DNA of 64,000 nt from Schistocephalus solidus (Eukaryota > Platyhelminthes > Cestoda > Diphyllobothriidea > Diphyllobothriidae). This document shows positions 37,954 through 50,200 of this stretch, piece after piece; positions within the stretch are counted from its first letter, which is position 1; every line of letters begins with the position of its first letter. The translations under genes were made by a program, and so were the position numbers. Location of the stretch: assembly GCA_017591395.1 (NCBI GenBank), contig WEDG01002906.1:62001-126000 (forward strand), read 5' to 3'. The notes below the pieces were generated by a model. It was given only the letters and a program-made list of their open reading frames with translations, was not told the origin of the DNA and did not search any database.

Positions 37954-38262
37954 TCATTTTGCATGGTGCTTTTGCACGCGCCAAAGCAGACACAGACTGA
38001 GGAGGCTGAAGAAGGTGAAGAAGAGGCAGAGAGAGAGGAAGAGACCCCAGGCAAAGACACGGGGCGCCAGGCCCGAGGGTCCGCAGCCCATGAATACCAC
38101 TGACTTCACAGCATAGTATAGACTGCCACAGGGCAGAAGACTTTGAGTCAGTTTCGTGAAAGCTTCACTTCCAGTTTTATTGATTGAGCCAAGGAGGGCA
38201 GCCACGAAATTGGTAAAAGGGCCTTCAAGAGCTTGAGTAACCGAGTCACGATCAACCGTTAA
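37954..38262 (-). CDS. prom: Prominin exon 8: end of second loop, TM5 and C-tail
   Basis: Acceptor AG at 38263-38264, phase 0, 102 codons and TGA. It has an NKTG site (residues 27-31 of the exon), Cys45 and Cys60 as in the Cys pair before prominin TM5, a hydrophobic helix at exon residues 69-95, and the tail WRVQKHHAK. The tract 37970-38202 is nearly identical to 235-467 on the other strand. Confidence 0.88.
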   Translation of the reverse strand, partial: LTVDRDSVTQALEGPFTNFVAALLGSINKTGSEAFTKLTQSLLPCGSLYYAVKSVVFMGCGPSGLAPRVFAWGLFLSLCLFFTFFSLLSLCLLWRVQKHHAK

Positions 38263-41200
38263 CTAGATGGGCACAGAGAGAACACAATCAATCGAAAATG
38301 CGTGTCCTAGGAAGTAATTGAAAAGAAGTAGATGCGATCACTGGGACAAAAGCTTTATTCGCCTGAGGGTTCGGATTCCAAATTGAACCATCATCATAGA
38401 CAGTATCAGAAAATGGTTATTCGTACATAGGGAATTGCAGTATTTATAGGATGCAGACGCTATGCTACTGCATGCCTACGGCAATTAACGGCTCCCCCTT
38501 CATCGATGATGACTGCACTCTGGTGCGTTAATCGTTTGATGACCGGCATGTCGATAGTTATCCGCTGAAATGTCATCACTCGTGTTGAAGGTTGGCTTAT
38601 TCGGCGAGAACCAGCCACAAATTCAAGTTCGATGAAGCCAAAATCCTCGCCAGAGGCGATACTCGTGTGAGGTGCCAGTTTTCTTAATCATGGTATACGG
38701 GCGCCCAGTCTATCAACAAGTGTAATGACCTACCCAACCTATATTCGGTATTTAGACTCAGTGTGGCCAGAGCAATCGGCTACTTGGAGTGCGCTCAGGC
38801 GAACGCATTGTTCAATGCCTGGACCGGTCAGTCAGATGGCCGAGCAATAACCACGCCAACCTCTATAAATACAGTAAATCCCTAGTTATGATACTGTCTT
38901 TGATGATGGGTTCGATTTGGAATCTGGAAACGTCAGGTGAATAAAGCTCTTGTCCCATTGATCGCATTTACTTCGCTTCAGAGATAACACTGTTATTCAG
39001 GACGTGGCAGAACCTTTGTTTTATCACTTTTTAAATACAGAGAATTTCGTTTATCAAACAAAAGTATGTTTTAGATGTTCAGCTGTATGTTGTTGTCAAA
39101 GTTTTCGTACGGGAAATGTTGGTAAAGAAGGATTTTTTAATTTTTGTAGCTTATTAGATGTGCGTTTTATCATTGCGGCCTAAAAATAAAACCTTGAGAT
39201 GTAAATTATTCTCTTATTTTGGAATGAGGAACTTTAGACTTGCTTTTGATGATAAGAAGTATACTATCCAGTTTTTAAACTTCATGTTTGGCAGTGCGAT
39301 ACGTGTAAACCATCTATACATCTGCCGTTCAACTAATAATTCATTACGAGTTTTGGAAAAGATTCAGAAGACAGAAGTAAATGTGATATTATAGCTGGGT
39401 TTTGCAAAGTTTGTCTCCCACTTGTGTAGGAAACTAAAAAAAACCCAAATAACGATTTATATTACACATTCCTTCAAAAGCGCTACGTATTTGTCCTTGG
39501 ACTTCTGACTTAATTTTGCGTCTCCTTTCAGCGTCTGAAAACACTCATTTTTTTACACTTATATTTAATAAAGGATTTAAGAAATTTTATCCGAAAAAAT
39601 GAACTTAATCACTTTTATCTACGTATGCAAGCATTTGCCAAAACCTTCTTAATAGCTTTGTTTGTATTATTTGGTTTGATTTGTATTTAGAGGTCAAGCT
39701 CAGCAGTTTTGCTAAATAATGCGTAAAATAAACATATAATATATAATTATATGCATATTCTTTCTTTTGCAACAAAATTCAAATTCATTCTAAGTTGTTT
39801 TAACGCTAAATAAGAGTTTTATGCCCTCAGGCCTGTTTGCTGACACTTTTTGTTCAAAGTAGTTCTCACCGGCATGGAAGTAAATGTGTATCGTTTCGCC
39901 GTAAGACATGAAAAGCTTGCAATTGGTCATCTACTCAAGTGGCAGCATGGGTAGGCGGATACACAGCGCAAATATGTGATTGCCTTTGGCGACACGCTCG
40001 GAAAAAACCCTCACAGGCAGAGGCATAGCAGAAATAGCCGTTCCAGTCTCCCTTGTCTTTGTGGGCAATAGTCAGAGGCATAGAGCCTAACCGTCAACTT
40101 TTGAAAACTGCTTGATAGAGGTGGCTAATGGAGGCCTATATCGCTTCGCCAGAATGAAAATTGGGTCAGATTCCCTAGTTCGATAAATGTGCTCCAACAG
40201 GCGTAGGAATCAAGAAAAAGTGCACTTATTTTATTATTTGGAATGTGAAATTGTCGAAAGAAATGTGCTTACTTTTTTGAAAGAGTCAATCCCCAGCTCC
40301 AGTCTCGTTAACTTCTGCACCAATGTGTTGTCGTTCAGGCCATTATATGCATCGCGAAGTTTATTGGAGGCAACGTTACTTGCTTCCAGTTTCGGAACCA
40401 AGTCGGTCAGGCTATTTTTTGGCGTACTGCATGTCGAATGCAGGCTGTCTGCAAACACCTTTATTTCATTCGCTTGGAAAGTTTGCTTTTGAAGGTATTC
40501 GGCGGAATTCTGTAGGTTAGGTAAACAGGTATTTATGTGGCGATGCATCTATTGACCACACGATTGCATGAACGAATCAGGAAAATCTTATCGTCGTAGC
40601 ATCAACACGCCTGTCTAACAGGAGCTCATATTTACTATCCCCTATTCCATATTCGGATGCTTACGCACGAGCTGAGAGACGTTAACTAGTTTTAGTCTAT
40701 TGGGAAGGAGATTTGAGTTCAGCTGAAATAACAGCATTATCAAAGCATCATAAACTATGGTGATTGACCACAGGCTTAATAATCCCGAACACGCCCTTCT
40801 TCAGGAAAAAAACATATTTTATCGATAGGTGAGTTACATCTGCATTTCCCAGTTCGATGTTTAACATTTAACTTCAAGAGTTAGAAGATTATTTAACTTT
40901 CTTAGAGGTGTATTTTATTCTACTTAGTTAAATGTTTCAAGTCAGTGTAAAGAAAACCCAAGTTAGTTTGCCGTCTATGCAGCCAGCTGTTAACGCAGCA
41001 ATACAAATATATATAATTAAAGGCCCTTAAAAATACACACATCGATGTTCCAGAAACATCTAGCTGCGAATCTAATTAAAATAATGAATTTAAGAAGGCA
41101 AATGCGAAAAATTTGCACTTTTTTCCGGCCTTTGAACCAAACCCAAATTATTTTCAGGCAAATTCATAATAATGAAGGAATAGACTTTGAAATATTAAAA

Positions 41201-44200
41201 GGATAGCAATGTACTCGAAGATGGCTGGAAAGTTCGCAAGTGGCCAAGAATACCAAAATCCCCCTTTGGAGTAAACTGGTTATGTCACGCCTTAAAAAGC
41301 GGCCCGACGAATAGTAAAGGATTCAAAACAGCTTCGTTCGATTAGTGCATCTTCCATGATTAATGTTTGGTCCGGAGGGCCTATTAATCTGCCAAATTAA
41401 TTTTCGATCAAAAGAATATAAAAGCAATAGTCTTAGATAGGGGAACGATCTGCAAGTCAAGGGAATTAAATTTTGAATAGTAGGCAACGACCCGATAGGT
41501 TGGTCGTTACTTTGCGTTGTGGCTAATTCCCTTCCTTTGGAAGGAATGCTTACCAACATATTTAAAGCTGCGAACGCAGTTTGCAAACCGTTGATACTTT
41601 TCTTTATGTTGGCTGTCACATCATTTGGAATTATGTCGCCAAGCTTTGCCCCAGCGACACCATCGATGAAAATCCTGAAAAAACAATGTTTTACCGATGA
41701 AACTTGCAAATCTACACGAAGGTATCTGTTGCCAAATATCCCGAAACAAATCGCACTTTTAAAGAAAGAAATATAACAAATCTCTATGAAGTATCGATTG
41801 CTGGACTCATGTACAGTCCAAATATAAGGTGCTGTACACCGTGTTTTTAGAAAAAGGACACCTTAGCTTCGAAAGAACAGGACACTAAAGCTCAACAATG
41901 AACGAATAAACTGCAGCTCTGTCAGGTGTGTCAACATTTAAAAGTCCGATAATATTTGGAGTGTAGTAATTGCTCATTCGTTTGTCCGGGTTGAATAGAC
42001 CGCGTATAGGAAACAGAATTAGAGGAACATAAGGCCGCAGAGAAATAAAGGGGCCAGTTTTTGAAACTCAATCGCAATGTAGTGAAAAGTGCAAAGCTGT
42101 GCCCGTCATCACATAAGGTGATTGTCATAGTTCCCAAATCGCAGTGAGCTGCAGGAACCCTAGTATTAAGATGCAGAGAGTATGAGTCACTCATCAATTC
42201 ATTTAACTTCACAGTCGTTACCGCACAGCCATCTTCAATAAAAGCTGATTTAGGCCTCATTTGCCAAACATGACATTCTTGACAAATGTTTGGTCCTTTA
42301 AATTTTTCGAAGAGTTTGGCATGCAGTGCGGAAAGGATTTTAACTTTGTAATGATGATTTGAATGCTTAAGAAGAAGTTAGCATGAGGAGGACTCTTGTC
42401 TCCAAAACGTGCCAATAAAAGCAATGCAAAACAACGATGAACTTACATCTTGGCATTAGCAATACCATCAGTAATCAGGGGACTCTCAAGGAGTGTAGAG
42501 ATGTTGACCAAATTTTCAATTCCCATCTGACCCAGAAGTCCTAACTTTGGGGTCGGCCCGGCGTTTTGGGGATCACAACCGATCTCTAAGGAATGCAACA
42601 GGTTTTGGGGTGCCTTCAAGTTGAGAATGCTTGCCAATTCTTTTCCCGTTGACCAACGTCCCCTTGCTACATGCGATAGAATGAAATCGGCCCACTGGAC
42701 TTGCGCTTTTGAATTGATCACGTAATCTGTCTTCCTGATTCCACTGCTATTGGCTATGTACGGGCAGACTTCAGCATGCAGGAACCCACCAAATGTGACC
42801 ATCACCACGGAGACAAGGCCAAAGAGGACGACAGGGAGAAGAAGCAGGCCAGAACAAATGCAGAACATTCCTCCTCCTCCACAGATGCGTAATCTTGACT
42901 GCCAGCCTCCACTCGCTGAAAGAAGAAAGCTAATACACTATGCTGGGTCACCTTTTTGCAACCAAATGCTTGGTTCGTCCCAATTATACAAGATCCTAAA
43001 ATGTGGCCGCAGATGATTGCAGTCTTTTGGTAGGTTCGAGGAAATCTTGAGAGGTCAGTGCATAGGAAACTGAAGGTAAGGATGGCTTTATGGCCGTCTA
43101 AGCAGGACACGAGAAGATGAACGCCGGCTCACTTAACACGGGCGGTAAATGCCGAAAAGGGTAAAAATTATGTAGCCTAACCCAAACACTAACCTTAATA
43201 TAAGAAAAACTGTAACTTTTATGTTCCATCTGCGCCAACTCTTAACTATACGGCTAATAAAAACCCAAACTTTAACGCTTAAGAAACTTCCGACCCAAAC
43301 GCTGACTACGGACTTAATCCTAAACTTAAATCTAAATCTCAACTTAACCTTAACCTCAATCCTTAAGCTAAGTTCTTCGGAATCAGGCATAAAGCCTGCG
43401 CTTCATATTCCTGCGTCCTGATAAGCCGGCCATATAATTCCTCCTTACCAAACTGAATAATGCCTTAAGCTGTTTCTGGATGTCATGACGTTAATGTAAA
43501 TAACCTATTATTAATTAAAAATAATCAGTAAATGTTTAGCCCTTTGTAGACATAATTTTTTGAAACTTATGACTGATATTTTTTAACTTGGTCGCTTATT
43601 AAACAGAACTACTCATTATTTTTGAATAGGGTAACGTGATGCTTGATAATGGACCGCATTACCAATCATTCCAACAGTACCATAGGCCCATTAAAAGACT
43701 GCATGACATTAAAAATGCCCTACTGCGTTGCTTGCGAAAAAAAAACCATACCCTTCGAGGCTGATACTCCTGTAAGAGAGAACATATGACGCTGAACAGC
43801 CTCGAATAGGAAGAAGACGAGGACGATGAGGAATAAGCTGCCAGCTAGTAGACAAGGTAGACACAAAAGGTAGAGGACAGCCTTCGCCGCACCAGAGTAT
43901 TTTCTCAGATAACCAGATGCCTGAGTAGTGACTGTGTCCAACTGTTCATTCACTTTTGTAAGCTGAGCTTCAAAGGTTTTAATCAGATTATTCACGCTTT
44001 CAGTAATTTGTTTCAAATCCAGTTTATCACCCAGTTCATCCATCACCTTCTCCTGCATAGCTTGTAACTGCTTTGTAACGGTATCCAACTTCGATTTAAG
44101 TTCCTGTAATTGTTTATTTGTTTCTTTAAGCATGGTCGTCACTGCAAGTGGCACTGGCAGTACATTTCGCGGATTAAAATTCTTTTTAAAAGCAGTGACC

Positions 44201-47200
44201 TAAGAAACAAAGAAAAAGTAACTATTTAAGAATAAATGCAAAGTCTCTTCTTAGTCTTTAAGATGAACCATACGTATTAAGGGAAGAAATAACATAAAAA
44301 GTCAATATTTACGAAGTAAGCAGATCAGAATCTACTTATTACTATATTACATTTCTAGGGGTTAGCTCAATTTTAAAATATCAATAAACCACACAATCCT
44401 CCTACATATATAAATAAGCAGGCATAAAAAACAATAATCATAAACGCATGTTTTCAAAATTTGACTTATTAAATGTAAATAGAGTATTATTTTACTTTCG
44501 AATAAGCAAAAAGTGGAAAAGTACACTTGAATACAAATCAATGTATATGAAAATTCTTTTTGTCTCAGAGTAAATTTATCTTCAACTTATTAAAAGATAT
44601 ATTTGCTCGTTGAAAAACGCATCAGGTAGATTGGTTAAGTAACGTTCATCTCACCAAAACTAATACCATCTTAACATGTTTCAGTTCATACATTTTATCT
44701 AATTTTGTTAAAACTAGTTAATAGTAAAATACATTGAAGGCGATATTGCGTCAAAATGTTAAAAACAGAAACAATTAACGACAATTTTGAGACACTTACA
44801 TTTTTTGATAATCTAGAGCAGCTGGCTTATCTCATAACATGTTTACCAAACTATAACAGCTATTGCGAAAGGAAAGGATAACCAAGGCGAGGTTGAAATA
44901 ATGATAGCCATACAGCGTAATCTCGATAGACTTCGGGAACGTCAGAATGCTACGATTATTTCCACCAGCCTTCAGACAATACAGCCAGTAAAAATGAATA
45001 TTTATCTGCTAGGATACGCTTTATACTTCAGCTGTCATTTTATTAAAAACACAAAAGTAAACTTTTTTGTACTCCTTTGGTAGGAAATTACGTCTTTTTA
45101 AATTTCATATTGAAATAATGGAATCTGTCTTTTTTTAGCAAATTCTACAAAAACGTAGATCCATCATAAAACATTGCATCTTTTTGTTCATTAGTGCTAC
45201 TCATGAAATAAACGGTGCGGTCTACATTTCGCTTTACAATAGCCATTACCTGCCATCGATCGAACACAAGTGGAACTTTTTGTGCATGTTTTCTCTGAAA
45301 TATATTTGAATTTCGAAGGGTGACAAAATCAATGTGAAAGTGCATTCTTATTAAGTTGTCCTTTTTTTACAAAGCATAGGGTTTTCTTACGGCAAAAAAT
45401 AAGCTCTTACAAAAACGGCATCGTGTTGAGAGGGAGATATCAATTGACTATATTGCACGTTAATCCCTATAAAAACACTTCCTGAGTAATCATTTCTAAC
45501 CAAAACATTGTGCCAATTTTAGGTTTACATTTTGGAGAATAGGCCAGGTATTATAACCGTTTAGTTAGGCAGTTTTTCCATGCCGCATCGTAAACGGTAA
45601 TTCCGAAGAAAATTCCTGAATTTTTTTTTGGAATTTCAAGCTTATTATAGAGAAAGGTTCATTATATAAAATGATATATATAAGTGAAGAAGAAGAAGGT
45701 TGTTCGTCACCGGAATCATGGCTTTATTCATCTGAGCTATCGAACTCTTACTGCGGTTCATCTTAAGAGATAAAACAGCAACATAAACGAGTAACACTTA
45801 TAGGGGGCAGGGGCCAATCAGATAGCAGTGGCACCAGTCCGGAGGTGACTACGCAGGGCCCTGTATGCCGGCGCCAGATCGATAAATCGATTGACCGAGT
45901 TCTCATTGGAGGCCCAGGCTTCAAGTGATTATCGGCTTGCCTTGAGTCTGGCATGGGCTGCGAAGTTAAACTCATGACCCATTTCGTAGGTGTGGGCAGC
46001 CACTTGCGATAAACCATCACCCCATCTCACAGCAAGCTTATGCTCGTGTATGCGCGATCCAAGCATACGTCCAGTCTGTCTTGTGTAGTTCAAGGAACAG
46101 GTTTGGCACGGTATGTGGTACACTACCCCCGACTGCTCAGTACGATTTAATTTGTCCTTGATTCTCATGACCTTTCTAAGCATGGTAGCTTTGGGTCCAT
46201 GTGCAATTACGACACCAAGTCCCACAACAATGCGCTCGGTCGATTCTGACACGTCCTTTATGTATGGCATCGCATGCCATATCGTAGGGGCTGGTTCTGG
46301 TTGGGTCCTCCACGGTCGAACACGTAGGCATCGGCTTATGAACGCCTTTGGTTAGCCATTCCGCATAAACTGGACGCGGAGGTAACGGGCCTTACGCGCT
46401 TTTCCCACCGGGTTGCTGCAATGAGTCTGGATGCGTTTGAAAAGTTTTCACACACAGCTTCGTTTGTGAGCCACCGGTTGGTTGCTGTAAACCAACCCCT
46501 ACGTTATGGCCTGCGATGCCATAAATCAAGGACGTGTCAGAAGCGACTGAGCGCATTTTTGCGGGATTTGGTGTCGGAATTGCACACGGACCCAAAGCTA
46601 CCATGCACAGTAATGTCATGAGAATCAAAAATAGTCTGCACGTATGCTTCGATCGCGCATAATTGAGCATAAGTTTGCTGTGAGATGGAGTGACGTTTTA
46701 TCGCAAGTGGCTGCTCACACATACGAAACGAGTCGCGAGTTTAACTGTGCAGCCATGAAGATAATCGCCCACGCCAGATGCAAGACAAGCCGAGAATTGA
46801 TTGAAGCCTGGGCCTCCGATGAGAACTCGGTCAATCGATTTATCGATCGGTCGCCGGTATACAGGGCCCTGCGTAATCACCTCCGGACTGGCACCAGTGG
46901 TGTCTAATTGGCCCCTCCCCCCTATAAATGTTGCTAGTTTATGTTGCTATTTCATCCGTAACGATAGACTCCAGTAGAATTTTGGAAGCTCAGACGAATA
47001 AAGCCATGATTCTGGTGACGAACAATCTTCTTCTTCTTCCCTTATACACACACCTGGAATGTGAACAGCCACCTCCATTCGTAAAAATACATATTGTTTG
47101 CTTGCGGATGGTATATGATATTTACTTTTCTTATTTTTTTACCTATCCAAACTTGCCAAAAATGATTAATTTTGTATTGAATATCTTTTAGTTTAACGAT

Positions 47201-50200
47201 TCAATATTTAGAAGACTCAGAAGACTAGTTGACGAGCATACGCGTGCTTTCGATAAATTCTCATAGGAACATAGTACAAGCTAAAACATACGATCAATAA
47301 TGTTCGGCCTGTCATGCCAGTGCTTGCGCATACAAACAGTTTTAAGAGTATCCAAGAACAAGACGTATACCTGCGAGCTGTCAGTTGCACACTTCGTTGC
47401 GATAAGGTCGAGGATATTGTTCAATTCCTTGGATTTTTCGCTGATAGTAGTTATGGTAGGATTATAATGTGTCGTAATAAAATTCGAGTGTTTGTTCGCA
47501 TTGTTGAGTTCATCCATAATTTCATCCACCGACGTCAAGATTTCCATTACTTGGAATTTCGTCATGAGTGCTGCCACAAGGGTAGAAATTTCATCTGGCA
47601 GTGACTTCTACAATGCAAGTGTTTACTTTAACAAAAATGTGCATCCAAAAATATGCGCGAACGTATTAGAAACCGCGTTTATGCCTTTTCTATACCAGAC
47701 ATGAATGAAATTTGAAGGAAAATGCCAGAATCTCAATGCTTTTTTATGCACTGCGGAAGTAAAATTAGGTCTACATTTCGTTAAATTGTATTTTTATGCG
47801 GCTCATTTCTGACGTCCAGACATAACAAAATAGTCACAAACTGACCAAAATTGCGGTAAAAATAAGGAGGCATTATCTCACAATTTGTTTTGTCTAATTA
47901 TTTTTGTGAAATGTAAATTCAATTTACCAGCTATGGTAGAAAATAATGTATTAGAGATGGTGTATTTTAAATAAGGCAAGAATACATAGTGCACTAGATG
48001 GATCAATCGTATGCAAGCAGCGACATGTTTTAGATTTAACGACAGATATTTCAGATAGGTCTTAAAAATTCAATTTTCATGAACCAAAATGCAAAGCCAT
48101 ATAATCTGAAGATACATCTTGCTTTATGAAAAGCAGATAGTGAACTCATAGCAGCGTAAAATGTAAAGTGTATACACCGAGAGCAATCTTTGGTTTATAT
48201 AATCGAGAACGAACTTCGACTGAAGGAGGGATTTGAAATTCACATAAAACATGTATAAGAAACAAAAGTACATAAAAATGAAAACGTAATCAATAGTGAA
48301 TGATTACTTATCAATTTAAATATACACAACTTCAAAATTGTTAACTGGGCTTATTCAGATAAAGCAAATTTCGTTGGTATTATAGGCGCAGGTTTTTAGG
48401 TCTATTCAGTACAAAAGGTGTAGTCTAACGTGAGTGAGACATCCGTAGTGTAATTTATTTATGTTCGATTTCACAGTAATCATACTAATTTCTCTAAAAA
48501 GAGTGGAAAGCAGATATATTTATGTATAAAAATTTGCCTCAAGATTAGAAAAAGAGATAAACAGCTAAATATTATCCACGTCCATCACAGAGAGTTTAAT
48601 GCGGTAACGGCGTGTACTTGGTGTTAACATGTGAACATGCAACGTATTAATAATATTCGATAATTGGATACAAAATCCAGTTGGCGTAAACTAAGAAGGC
48701 TGAAATTTTATTTTCAAAGGACCGGGAAAGCAGCGTGTTTGTTGTTTACATACCTCCAGAAGATTTTTTTTTACGATGCTGATTGCTGAATGGACATTTG
48801 TTTTTGCCGACTCGATGGCTGAGTTTCCGAACTTCGCAACATTTGAAACTGCGAATTGCATTATACGACCGAGGGAAAAGCTGGAAGAGTTGCCCCTCAA
48901 CCACACAAGGACCTCGTCATCGTTCGCCTGTGAATTTGCCAGAGTTTCACTGAGGACGTTGGCAGCTCCAAAGTAGTAGCCGATGGAGATAGCCAGCCCC
49001 AAAATCAGAAGGGCAGTCATAACGATTGTGAGGAGATGCAGAGCGCAGTAGATAAAATTTTGATCCTTGGATGATGATGACTCCAAGCTCCGATCGTCCT
49101 TGATTGAGGAAGAGATCACAAGTGGATGTAAGCAATAAGAAAAAAAGTAAGAGAAGAAGTAGCTGCAATCAGCTGACGTTTCGGATTCCTTCTCGATAAC
49201 AACATCAGGACAGTGTCAGATACAGTTTATTCGTATACGGAGAGTGGTAGTATTTACAGGATACAGTCACTGAGCTACTGCCTGCCTACGGAAATTAGCG
49301 CTATATTGGCGTGTTGAGATGCCCTTCGGTGAACGGGAAGACAAGGTTGCCGAATTACAATATCTTCGACGGGTGCTCAGAAAAAATGGCTACCCGCGCA
49401 ACTTCGTCAACCGGTGCATGCGCAAAAGGGACGAACGAAAATATTGCACTATACCTAAAGATTGGCGAGGAATTCCATGCGTCAAAGAAGTGTCGGAGGT
49501 CGTCAGTCACCTTCTCGCGCCACTTGGATTTGGAGTCGCACACAGACCAGAGGCCACCATTCGGCTCAGTTAATGAGCCTAAAGGACCCAATGCCGTGGC
49601 AAGAAACATCTGGGGCCGTTTATCGGATCTGGTGCAGTTGTGGGCAAGGCAACTACGTTGGAGAAACCGGAAAACTGTTTTGAACAGGAATTGCCGAACT
49701 CGCGGCAGCACTGCGGCAAAGTGACGCTAATTCTCAAGTCGCGGCTCATCTGGTGAGAACCGGCCACAATCTGAATTTCGATGAGGCCAACACCTCGCAA
49801 GAGCCGATAATCACATGAGCCGCGAGTTGCTTGAATCATGATTTACAAGCCCCTAGTTTAGCTAAAAGTGCAATGACCTAACCAACCCATATTCGGTGTT
49901 GGCACTCGGTTGGGGCAGAGCAATCGGCCATTCAGGGTGCGCTCAGGCGAACGCATTTTCTAACGCCAGTGCCGGTGAACCAGATGGCCGAGCAATTACC
50001 ACGCCAGCCTCCAGCACGAGTGACGAAATTTCAGCGGATAACTATCGGCATGCCGGTCATCAAACGATTAACGCACCAGAGCGCAGTCATCATCGATGAA
50101 GGGGGAGCCGTTAATTGCCGTAGGCATGCCGTAGCATAGCATCTGCATCTGCAACTCCCTGTATACGAATAACCCGTAGCTGATCCTGTCTTTGACGATG

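Larger units (their letters stand above)
44200..47370. other. Prominin intron 3
   Basis: 3.2 kb, AT-rich. Apart from the inverted PLE pair at 45690-47060, I see no coding frame or structure in it. Confidence 0.7.
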
